A program made the position numbers and the translations under genes. Of a stretch of 41,508 bases of DNA, positions 17,635 to 24,349 are shown piece by piece (within the stretch, counting starts at the first letter, position 1; every line of letters starts with the position of its first letter). Under the pieces are notes generated by a model, which was not told the origin of the DNA, did not search any database, and worked only from the letters and a program-made list of their open reading frames with translations. This stretch comes from Candidatus Nanopelagicales bacterium (lineage in GTDB: Bacteria; Actinomycetota; Actinomycetes; S36-B12; UBA5976), in the NCBI GenBank assembly GCA_023260395.1, contig JALQVI010000008.1:1-41508 (forward strand), written 5' to 3'.

Positions 17635-18268
17635 ATCCATGGATTGAGTTGCGCATGTGATCGGCTCGCCGTTTATAACGAGTTGCTGGAATCTCAGGAT
17701 TGTCTGTTGTTCGGTAAAAGAGAGATGATTCGGCTAGCACATTGTCTATGTGGGCTGCGTAGTCATCATCATCGGTCACCATCGTGATGGTTCCAACAGG
17801 AGTCAATACACGATTCGCAAGTTCCAGTAGTGAGTGCTGAATTACGCGCCTCTTGTTGTGGCGAGCCTTCGGCCACGGATCTGGAAACATGACATGTAGT
17901 TCATCGACACAATGAGGCTCTAAGACTTCGGCCAAAATGGGAATTCCATCGCCGAGGTGCACTTGGACGTTTGGCAATTCTTGAGTGGTGACAAGTTCAG
18001 CAATACGACAAATTCCTGGCGAATGAACATCGATAGCTAGGACTCCATATCCCAGTGCCGCAAGATGCTCGGTGTGGTGCCCCATGCCGGCTCCGAAGTC
18101 AATGACGGTTTTGCGGTTGGGAAATAACTCGCCCAGATTTACAGGGGCGCCAAGCCGTGCAATATCGAGAGTTGGCACAACATTTTCCAGCAGATTGACT
18201 CGGCTGGCACTCAATCGTCCATGCCTCGCATGAAACGTGCGAATTGGCGGGTAGATTGGGTTCTGCAC
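17615..18268 (-). CDS. trmB: tRNA (guanine-N7)-methyltransferase TrmB
   Basis: TrmB methylates G46 in the variable loop of tRNA using AdoMet. The 217-residue protein has the AdoMet-binding motif IDFGAGMGHHT (about 75-85; the usual E-I-G-x-G-x-G is D-F-G-A-G-M-G here), ELHVMFPDPWPKARHNKRR with the family's conserved catalytic stretch, and the C-terminal ATRYKRRA that corresponds to the usual T-x-Y-E element with K in place of E. The start is GTG at 18268, with a -10-like hexamer six bases before it. It is divergent from dapA. Confidence 0.92.
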   Translation of the reverse strand: MQNPIYPPIRTFHARHGRLSASRVNLLENVVPTLDIARLGAPVNLGELFPNRKTVIDFGAGMGHHTEHLAALGYGVLAIDVHSPGICRIAELVTTQELPNVQVHLGDGIPILAEVLEPHCVDELHVMFPDPWPKARHNKRRVIQHSLLELANRVLTPVGTITMVTDDDDYAAHIDNVLAESSLFYRTTDNPEIPATRYKRRADHMRNSIHGFIAARR

Positions 18269-18274
18269 GAAGCA

Positions 18275-18280
18275 AGGTTA
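18275..18280 (-). promoter_or_regulatory. -10 element TAACCT, probable leaderless start of trmB
   Basis: TAACCT on the minus strand is followed by TGCTTC and the GTG start at 18268. The same hexamer is used in front of the SURF1 gene. Confidence 0.45.
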
Positions 18281-18308
18281 GCCCCATAACTATTCAGGAG
18301 TCGAAATC

Positions 18309-19184
18309 GTGAGCTTTTCAGGTGTGTATGTTCCAGTTATCACCCCATTTGACGAAGCCGGTCATGTTGATGTCAAGCAACTTTCACATGTCGTTGAGGT
18401 TCTCCTAACAAATGGTGTCGATGGTGTTGTTGCCGTTGGTACAACGGGCGAAGCTTATGCATTGACTTTTGACGAGCGCCATCACGTCATTTCGGCAGTT
18501 GTTAAACAGGTTGCTGGTCGTGTGCCAGTTCTCGCTGGTGTTGGTGGCATGTCAACACACGAGGCAATTGACCAAGCAGGTCTTGCAAAGCGCCTTGGCT
18601 GCGATGGTTTGATGCTTGCAGCGCCGGCTTATGTTTTGCCTACTCCTCACGAACTAGCTGTGCATGTCCAAAAAGTTGTGAAGTCCGTCGGTATGGCCAC
18701 GGTTTTGTATGACTACCCAGCACGTACTGGTGTGCCATTTGGTGTCGACACTTTGGATGAGCTTGTCGACAATGACTTGATTCAAGGAATCAAGGAAGCA
18801 TCGGGCGATCTTTCACGCATTGAAACACTCGGCGGTCGCTACGGCGACAAGTTGCAACTCATTTGCGGAGCCGATGCAGACAGCAATGTGTTCATGGATT
18901 CAGGTGCAACGTGCTGGATTGGCGGCATGGCAAACGCTCTACCTAAAGCACATGCAGGAATCATGAACGCAGAAACCCGTACCGAAGCGCATGCTGCAGT
19001 TTTGCCATTGTTGGAATACATCGAGTCAGGTCGCTACATCGCAAAGACCAAGGCATTGATGAGCATTCTCGGTTTGGACGTTACTGACGTGCGTGGTCCG
19101 TTGTTGCCTGCAACCGAAGAAGAGTTTGCCGCACTTCGTGGACTCGTTGAACAGGCAGGAGATTGGGCACCACGCCTGGTCTAA
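18309..19184 (+). CDS. dapA: 4-hydroxy-tetrahydrodipicolinate synthase (DapA family)
   Basis: This 291-residue TIM-barrel Schiff-base lyase condenses pyruvate with aspartate semialdehyde in lysine and diaminopimelate synthesis, if DapA. Active-site residues are in place: T45-T46 in GTTGEAY, Y108, Y134 in LYDYPARTG, R139 (the carboxylate-binding arginine of DapA) and Schiff-base lysine K162 in IKEASGDLSR. The LYDYPARTG element differs from the usual YNVPGRT, so a related aldolase activity cannot be excluded. The start is GTG at 18309 with CAGGAG at 18295-18300. The ung gene follows immediately on the same strand. Confidence 0.8.
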   Translation: MSFSGVYVPVITPFDEAGHVDVKQLSHVVEVLLTNGVDGVVAVGTTGEAYALTFDERHHVISAVVKQVAGRVPVLAGVGGMSTHEAIDQAGLAKRLGCDGLMLAAPAYVLPTPHELAVHVQKVVKSVGMATVLYDYPARTGVPFGVDTLDELVDNDLIQGIKEASGDLSRIETLGGRYGDKLQLICGADADSNVFMDSGATCWIGGMANALPKAHAGIMNAETRTEAHAAVLPLLEYIESGRYIAKTKALMSILGLDVTDVRGPLLPATEEEFAALRGLVEQAGDWAPRLV

Positions 19185-19198
19185 ATGTCGGTGTGTCT

Positions 19199-19852
19199 GT
19201 GACCAACGAACTGTGGGACTTCGTCCCCGAAGATTGGCGCATGGCGCTGGAAAGTGTTCACGAACAGATTGACACAATTTCGCGCGAGTTGAACGATCAA
19301 GGCGACTTTGTTCCGAGTTGGGACAACATTTTTCGCGCCTTACAGTTGTCGCCGAAAGACGTGCAGGTAGTGCTTGTAGGGCAAGATCCCTATCCCAATC
19401 CGGATTATGCATGTGGGTTGAGTTTCTCGGTTCCTGCTGGGGTCCTTCCCCTGCCTGGGTCGTTGCGAAACATCATCGCCGAAGTGCAGGCTGACCTTGG
19501 TGCATGTTCGGTCTTTGATGGAAATCTTGAACCCTGGGTCGCCCAAGGTGTGTTGCTGTTGAATCGAACCTTGACCACACAGGCGAAAGAAAGCAACGCG
19601 CACAAGGATCTCGGTTGGGCACAAATTACAGAGCAAATAGTGCACGCAGTCAATGATGTTAATCCAAACGTCGTTGCGGTCTTGTGGGGCAAACAAGCAC
19701 AAGAATTAAGGCCGTTATTTAAGTCCGATCGAACGGTTATTGGCGTGCATCCCAGTCCACTAAGCGCTCATCGAGGCTTCCTGGGTTCGCGTCCATTTTC
19801 GGCGGTTAATTCGTTATTGCAGCTGTCCGGTGACACTCCGATTGTTTGGTAA
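19199..19852 (+). CDS. ung: Uracil-DNA glycosylase Ung (family 1)
   Basis: Ung removes uracil from DNA at the start of base-excision repair. The family-1 motifs are all present: GQDPYPNPDYACGLSFSV with the catalytic Asp, NRTLTT, and HPSPLSAHRGF with the catalytic His. The reading frame is open from TTG at 19163, within dapA; I prefer GTG at 19199 because MTNELWDFVPEDW aligns with the family N terminus and it avoids a 22-base overlap. GTG at 19193 is also possible. The start is uncertain; the identity is not. Length from 19199 is 217 residues. Confidence 0.92.
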   Translation: MTNELWDFVPEDWRMALESVHEQIDTISRELNDQGDFVPSWDNIFRALQLSPKDVQVVLVGQDPYPNPDYACGLSFSVPAGVLPLPGSLRNIIAEVQADLGACSVFDGNLEPWVAQGVLLLNRTLTTQAKESNAHKDLGWAQITEQIVHAVNDVNPNVVAVLWGKQAQELRPLFKSDRTVIGVHPSPLSAHRGFLGSRPFSAVNSLLQLSGDTPIVW

Positions 19853-19893
19853 TGGAAATTGTCAGTGTGGGCCAACATACTTGGGACTGTGAC

Positions 19894-19905
19894 TGTTAAT
19901 TAACA
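19894..19905. promoter_or_regulatory. 12-bp perfect palindrome upstream of secreted nuclease
   Basis: TGTTAATTAACA is a perfect palindrome 38 bases before the nuclease start. A weak -35/-10 pair can be drawn from its right half (TTAACA) to TAAGAT at 19925-19930, though the spacing of 19 is long. It could be an operator for a dimeric regulator. AT-rich palindromes also occur by chance. Confidence 0.25.
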
Positions 19906-19943
19906 ACAGTATTGAATGGCGCAATAAGATTGAGAGTCAAGTG

Positions 19944-20678
19944 ATGAGTAAGCGAAGTGCGATAGTTACGGCCTTAGCCTTGGCGTTGGTTCCACTCGCG
20001 GGATCAAATGCAAGTGCGGCAGAATCCTCGTCTGCATTATCGGCAACATTTGACGCTGCAATGTCGTCGCACTTCTCGACAAAAAATTCTCAAGCACTAG
20101 CTGCTGCCAAATTGCTGGTGGCAAAAGGTCGTGCACCCAAAACTGGGTATTCCCGATCCGAATTTGGCACAGCATGGAAAGACGTTGATGGCAATGGCTG
20201 TAGCGCGAGAAACGACGTGCTGGCCCGTGACTTTAGAAATGTAACAACGACTGATGGGTGCAAAGTTGCAAGTGGCGACTTCACGGATCCATACAGCGGA
20301 GAATCTTTTCATGTGACCTGTCGAGTGGGTTCAGGTTGCGTTTCCAGTTTCGATGTTGATCATGCTGTTCCACTATCGGATGCATGGCAAAAGGGTGCCC
20401 AGTATTGGTCTAAATCCAAGCGCGAGGCAATTGCCAATGACCCGCTCAATCTCGTTGTGACGACCGCTCACCTCAATCGACAAAAAGGTGACTCCGATGC
20501 TGCTTCGTGGTTGCCGCCGTTGCGCTCCTACTGGTGCAAGTATGTGGCGCGGCAAGTGGCGGTGAAAACCAAGTATGGCGTCTGGGTGACTGCCGCTGAG
20601 AAAAGCAAGATGATTGAGATTTTGTCCAAGCCTGCGTGCGCCAACACCAAGCTCCCAACTGCTCAATCGAGGCCGTAA
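19944..20678 (+). CDS. Secreted HNH endonuclease family protein
   Basis: This exported nuclease has a Sec signal peptide (basic MSKRS, a hydrophobic core ending at ALVPLAGS, predicted cleavage after NASA near residue 25) and a mature domain of the HNH/DUF1524 type. The fold motif is FDVDHAVPLSDAW (Asp-His about residues 139-140), then ANDPLNLV and HLNRQKGDSDAASW supplying the Asn and second metal site. Six cysteines in the mature part suggest disulfides, fitting an extracellular protein. Such enzymes are common in actinobacteria and may scavenge DNA phosphate or nitrogen; that role is inference. The start is ATG at 19944; GTG at 19941 directly precedes it. Confidence 0.85.
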   Translation: MSKRSAIVTALALALVPLAGSNASAAESSSALSATFDAAMSSHFSTKNSQALAAAKLLVAKGRAPKTGYSRSEFGTAWKDVDGNGCSARNDVLARDFRNVTTTDGCKVASGDFTDPYSGESFHVTCRVGSGCVSSFDVDHAVPLSDAWQKGAQYWSKSKREAIANDPLNLVVTTAHLNRQKGDSDAASWLPPLRSYWCKYVARQVAVKTKYGVWVTAAEKSKMIEILSKPACANTKLPTAQSRP

Positions 20679-20695
20679 TACGGCATAGTTATGTC

Positions 20696-21154
20696 ATGGC
20701 AATTTCTTCCTCAGTGCTGCTTGTCGAGCTAATCATGTCCGCCGATCGCATGATTCAGTCGGCACAGACTGCTCCAATCATCGAAGGTGAATGGGCGCCG
20801 GCCGTGATTTTGGGTCATGTGTCACAAGTAGACGAGCAAGTGTGGATGCCGCGAATTGAGTCCATGATTGCAGCTGTAGAACAAGGCGCGGCCGCTCCAG
20901 CATTTTCTTGGTGGGAACCAGATCCGCACGCGACTGAAGAAAAGTTTGCCGAATATTCATTAGAAGACTCTTCGGCTGAATTAATGGCCGGCCGAACTCG
21001 ACTGGTGACGTATCTTCGTGGACTCACGCCAGAGCAATGGGCTGCGCCAGGTATGCACGACACATTCGGCGAAATAGACATCTCGGGCCTTTTGATTGAA
21101 ATTTTGCGCCATGACGAAGAACATCGAGCCAGTCTGGTTTTATCGGTCGATTAA
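20696..21154 (+). CDS. DinB-like four-helix metalloprotein
   Basis: The 152-residue protein resembles the DinB/YfiT-like superfamily of four-helix bundles with a three-histidine metal site: H41 in VILGHVSQVD, and H139 and H143 in LRHDEEHRA. In actinobacteria many members are thiol transferases acting with mycothiol or bacillithiol-like cofactors. The presence of mshC in this window makes a mycothiol-dependent role possible, but it is inferred. The start at 20696 (MAISSSVLL) is preferred over an in-frame start at 20636 inside the nuclease gene. A CATAGT hexamer ends six bases before the ATG. Confidence 0.8.
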   Translation: MAISSSVLLVELIMSADRMIQSAQTAPIIEGEWAPAVILGHVSQVDEQVWMPRIESMIAAVEQGAAAPAFSWWEPDPHATEEKFAEYSLEDSSAELMAGRTRLVTYLRGLTPEQWAAPGMHDTFGEIDISGLLIEILRHDEEHRASLVLSVD

Positions 21155-21159
21155 AGGGG

Positions 21160-21165
21160 TAATCT
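21160..21165 (+). promoter_or_regulatory. -10 element TAATCT, probable leaderless start of lemA
   Basis: TAATCT is followed by seven bases and the lemA ATG at 21173. A GGGG run at 21156-21159 is too far from the ATG to be a good ribosome binding site. Confidence 0.45.
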
Positions 21166-21172
21166 GAAAAGT

Positions 21173-21730
21173 ATGAATACGATTTGGGTTCTGGCCATCA
21201 TTGTTGCTCTCGTTGTTCTCCTTGGCGTAGGGCAGTACAATCGTCTGGTTCGTTTAAATGTTCGAGTCAGTGAAGCGTTCTCTCAAATTGGAGTGCAACT
21301 CCAGCGTCGCGCTGACTTGATTCCGAATTTGGTCGAAACAGTCAAGGGTTATGCGTCGCATGAAACTGCAACTTTTGAAAAAGTAGTCGCAGCTCGTGCG
21401 GCTGCCACAAGCGCTCAATCAGTACATGATGTTGCGGTAGCTGATGGTCAAATGACACAAGCTTTGCGAGGACTGTTGGCTGTGAGTGAGGCGTATCCAG
21501 ACCTCAAGGCATCATCGAACTTTATTGCTTTACAAGAGGAACTATCGTCGACGGAAAACAAAATTGGTTTTTCGCGCCAGTACTACAACGACAACGTGCG
21601 TACTTTGAATGAAGCAATTGCTGCTATCCCTGGCAAGTTCTTTGCAGGTATCGCCAATGTGGCTGCACGTGATTTCTATGAAATGGATGATCAAGCAAAG
21701 CGTGAAGTGCCAAAGGTTGAATTCAACTAA
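21173..21730 (+). CDS. lemA: LemA family protein
   Basis: LemA proteins are small membrane-anchored helical proteins of unclear function. The 185-residue product has one N-terminal transmembrane helix (about 4-20), the family's YNRLVRLNVRVSEAFSQI segment, LQRRADLIPNLVETVKGYA, and the FSRQYYNDNVRTLNEAI motif. The gene is followed two bases later by htpX, a pairing seen in many bacteria, which suggests LemA and HtpX act together at the membrane. Confidence 0.93.
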   Translation: MNTIWVLAIIVALVVLLGVGQYNRLVRLNVRVSEAFSQIGVQLQRRADLIPNLVETVKGYASHETATFEKVVAARAAATSAQSVHDVAVADGQMTQALRGLLAVSEAYPDLKASSNFIALQEELSSTENKIGFSRQYYNDNVRTLNEAIAAIPGKFFAGIANVAARDFYEMDDQAKREVPKVEFN

Positions 21731-21732
21731 TA

Positions 21733-22641
21733 ATGGCAACGTTAAGTTTCCGGGAATCGCAAGCGAGTAATCAACGTAAGACGTTCTTGCTGCTTGCCTC
21801 TATGGGGTGTGTAGTTGCGGCGGCTGTTTATGGAGCGGCGATTGCGTTAGGTCAGACCAGTTTGGGTATTGTTCCGATTGCTGTTGGAATTGCGATTGCT
21901 TCCGTATGGGGTTCATATTTTTCATCGGACAAGATAGTCCTCACGATGACAGGCGCACGAGTTATTGACCATGACAGTGCTCCACAACTCTTTAACCTTG
22001 TACAAGAATTAACGATGGCTGCTGGACTACCGATGCCAAAGGTTGCCATTGTCGAAGACGCTGCGCCAAATGCTTTTGCAACCGGACGAAACCCAGAACA
22101 TGCAGTGATTGCCTTTACAACAGGCATCCTGGAGCGAATGGATCGTGAGGAATTGCAGGGGGTCGCAGCGCACGAGCTTGCCCATTTAGCCAACCGTGAC
22201 ACTTTGGTGGCGGCAGTGGCTGCAACGACGGCTGGAGCTATTGCTATTTTGAGCGACTTTGTTTTGAGGTTCACATTCTTTACCGGTGGCCGACGTGACA
22301 ACAATGACAACGGCGGCAACCCGATCGCGTTGATCGCTGGGATTGTGGCTTTGGTGCTGGCTCCGATTGCTGCCGTCCTGTTGAAATCAGCTGTTTCTCG
22401 TAACCGTGAAACGTTGGCTGATGCCACGGCTGTGCAATTCACGAGGAATCCCACGGGACTACGTCGAGCACTCGAAGTATTGGAGCAGGACAGCACAGTG
22501 GTGCACCAAAAGTCCAATGCGGTTGCACACATTTGGATTGAATCCCCACTGGATAATGCCAAAACGTCGCAACTGTTTGCTACTCATCCGCCTTTGGCTT
22601 GGAGGATTGAGCAGCTAAAGCGCATGGAAGGCCTGGCATAG
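21733..22641 (+). CDS. htpX: HtpX-like membrane M48 metalloprotease
   Basis: HtpX is an integral-membrane zinc protease in quality control of membrane proteins. The 302-residue protein has two N-terminal transmembrane helices (about 18-38 and 44-62), the zinc motif HELAH (H147, E148, H151), two further helices around 158-178 and 198-218, and the third ligand in RNRETLADATA. The ending THPPLAWRIEQLKRM is typical. It forms an operon with lemA. Confidence 0.93.
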   Translation: MATLSFRESQASNQRKTFLLLASMGCVVAAAVYGAAIALGQTSLGIVPIAVGIAIASVWGSYFSSDKIVLTMTGARVIDHDSAPQLFNLVQELTMAAGLPMPKVAIVEDAAPNAFATGRNPEHAVIAFTTGILERMDREELQGVAAHELAHLANRDTLVAAVAATTAGAIAILSDFVLRFTFFTGGRRDNNDNGGNPIALIAGIVALVLAPIAAVLLKSAVSRNRETLADATAVQFTRNPTGLRRALEVLEQDSTVVHQKSNAVAHIWIESPLDNAKTSQLFATHPPLAWRIEQLKRMEGLA

Positions 22642-22660
22642 GTTTCTAGCCAATTTCCTC

Positions 22661-22666
22661 TAGAGT
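22661..22666 (+). promoter_or_regulatory. -10 element TAGAGT, probable leaderless start of marC-like gene
   Basis: TAGAGT is followed by six bases (TAGCGG) and GTG at 22673. The same hexamer precedes the MSMEG_4193-family gene at the same distance. Confidence 0.45.
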
Positions 22667-22672
22667 TAGCGG

Positions 22673-23302
22673 GTGAACAATTACTCGCAACTTACGGCAC
22701 TGACCTTTGGAATTCAGGCATTCATCACGTTACTTGTGGTTTTGGATCCGCCGGGCGTGGCACCAATCTTCCTTGCGTTAGTTGCAGATAAATCACCAAA
22801 ACAACGCATCCGATTGGCATGGCAAGCAGCTGGGGTATCGCTCATTCTGATTGTCACTTTCGCCATTGCTGGGCAGGCGATTCTGGGTGCGCTTCACGTT
22901 TCGTTCTCGGCGCTGCAAGGTGCCGGCGGTTTGCTCTTGCTTTTAATTGCACTGGAGTTGCTCACTGGAAAAGGTCAAGAAGAGACCGCGGAAGGCAGTA
23001 CCAACATTGCGATGGTGCCACTAGGAACTCCATTGCTTGCTGGTCCGGGCGCAATCGTGGCGACCATGCTGTTCGCTCAGTCAGCCTCGACACCGTTACA
23101 CAAGGCATCGCTGGCCGTGGCCATCGTATTGGTGCACGTGGTTATTGGTTTGACATTGATGTTCTCAACGCAAATCGTGCGCATCATTCGCGAATCAGGC
23201 GTTACGTTGTTGGCACGTGTTGCTGGTTTGCTTAGTGCTGCTATTGCAGTCGAAATGATCGTTGCTTCGATTAAAGGTTTTTGGCCACCGTCTGGTGGTT
23301 AA
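22673..23302 (+). CDS. MarC/UPF0056 family membrane protein
   Basis: This 209-residue integral membrane protein has six hydrophobic helices, in the MarC (UPF0056) family. The first helix contains LVVLDPPGVAPIFLAL, the family's hallmark, and the second half has MVPLGTPLLAGPGAI. MarC proteins were named for a drug-resistance locus but their function remains unknown. The start is GTG at 22673. It is convergent with trhO, seven bases away. Confidence 0.88.
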   Translation: MNNYSQLTALTFGIQAFITLLVVLDPPGVAPIFLALVADKSPKQRIRLAWQAAGVSLILIVTFAIAGQAILGALHVSFSALQGAGGLLLLLIALELLTGKGQEETAEGSTNIAMVPLGTPLLAGPGAIVATMLFAQSASTPLHKASLAVAIVLVHVVIGLTLMFSTQIVRIIRESGVTLLARVAGLLSAAIAVEMIVASIKGFWPPSGG

Positions 23303-23309
23303 TACTTTT

Positions 23310-24197
23310 CTACTTGACCAGTTCGTGCGAGCAAGCTTCGCTGCTGTAAGTAGCGGAGCAGTTATCGCACAGCAAAGTTAATTCGCGACATTGCAAGTTA
23401 GCGCAATTATGGAATTGGTTGGTAGGCGCCGAACATTTCTCGCATTCACCGATAACTTTTGTGTGATCTGAAAAATCGGTAACCATTCGGTCGTCAAAGA
23501 CATACAGCGAGCCATCCCACAGACCGTCGTCACCAAACTTTTCGCCATAGCGAACAATGCCACCTTGGATTTGGTAAACATCGTTAAAGCCACGATTCTT
23601 CATTAATACCGACAAGATTTCGCATCTAATTCCACCCGTGCAATACGAGATAATTTTCTTGTCTTTGATGTCGTCGTATTTGCCGCTTTCAAGTTCAGCT
23701 ATGAAGTCATGGGTAGTGCGCACGTCCGGAACGATAGCGTTTTTGAACTTGCCAATTTTTGCTTCAAAGGCATTGCGACCGTCAAAAAACACGACGTCAT
23801 CGCCATGAGCAGCAACGAGTTCATTCACTTGCTCAGGGGTAAGGTGTTCGCCACCACCAATGACTCCGTGACGATCAACCTTAATTTCTTCGGGAGCGCC
23901 GAACGAAACAATTTCGTCGCGTACTTTGACCTTTAGCCGTGGGAAATCGTTTCCAGTTCCATCGGACCATTTCCAGTCAATGCGTTTGAAACCCTGGTAT
24001 TCCTTGGTCGCACGGATGTAAGCCTTGAGGTCTTCCATGTCGCCGCCCAGAGTGCCATTGATGCCATGCTCAGAAATTAGAATGCGGCCTTTTAGATTCA
24101 GCTTCTCGCACAATGTACGTTGCCATAATCGAATTGCATGTGGGTCTTCGATGGGCGTAAATCCGTAATAAAGGATGATTTTGTTCAGCCGAGCCAT
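23310..24197 (-). CDS. trhO: tRNA uridine-34 hydroxylase TrhO (rhodanese-related)
   Basis: TrhO makes the 5-hydroxyuridine modification at the tRNA wobble position in an oxygen-dependent way. The 295-residue protein has the N-terminal UPF0176 acylphosphatase-like domain with [16 protein letters not shown], then a rhodanese domain with the catalytic cysteine in [10 protein letters not shown] (C186, C192), and a C-terminal Cys-rich tail (CEKC, C-x5-C and CDNC clusters) that looks zinc-binding. Length is normal for members with that tail. A GAGGTA sequence precedes the ATG, which also has a leaderless-type -10 nearby. Confidence 0.92.
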   Translation of the reverse strand: MARLNKIILYYGFTPIEDPHAIRLWQRTLCEKLNLKGRILISEHGINGTLGGDMEDLKAYIRATKEYQGFKRIDWKWSDGTGNDFPRLKVKVRDEIVSFGAPEEIKVDRHGVIGGGEHLTPEQVNELVAAHGDDVVFFDGRNAFEAKIGKFKNAIVPDVRTTHDFIAELESGKYDDIKDKKIISYCTGGIRCEILSVLMKNRGFNDVYQIQGGIVRYGEKFGDDGLWDGSLYVFDDRMVTDFSDHTKVIGECEKCSAPTNQFHNCANLQCRELTLLCDNCSATYSSEACSHELVK

Positions 24198-24203
24198 TAC
24201 CTC

Positions 24204-24209
24204 AGTTTA
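24204..24209 (-). promoter_or_regulatory. -10 element TAAACT, possible leaderless start of trhO
   Basis: TAAACT on the minus strand is followed by GAGGTA and the ATG at 24197. The GAGG could instead be a weak ribosome binding site for a longer transcript, so this case is less clear than the others. Confidence 0.4.
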
Positions 24210-24349
24210 CTCTTCCAGTGAATAGGCGCTGATACGCAATTTTGTCGTTCCTGAAGTGTCTTTTAGCGAGTCGAAGTGATTTTAAAGCATTTCCACATAA
24301 CCTTGGCCTAACTAATGAAATTGGGGGATTTCTCTAGAGAAGGTGCTTC

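Noticed and set aside
18309-19184. N-acetylneuraminate lyase instead of DapA
   Set aside because: The carboxylate-binding Arg (R139) and the TT pair typical of DapA are present and there are no sialic-acid genes nearby; the odd YDYP motif keeps some doubt.
19944-20678. A toxin or contact-dependent effector function for the HNH nuclease
   Set aside because: No immunity gene, polymorphic toxin module or secretion-system partner is adjacent; it looks like an ordinary Sec-exported nuclease.
21852-22562. Minus-strand open frame of 236 codons opposite htpX
   Set aside because: It mirrors htpX codons, is rich in Ser/Ala/Thr from reverse-complement bias, and matches no family.
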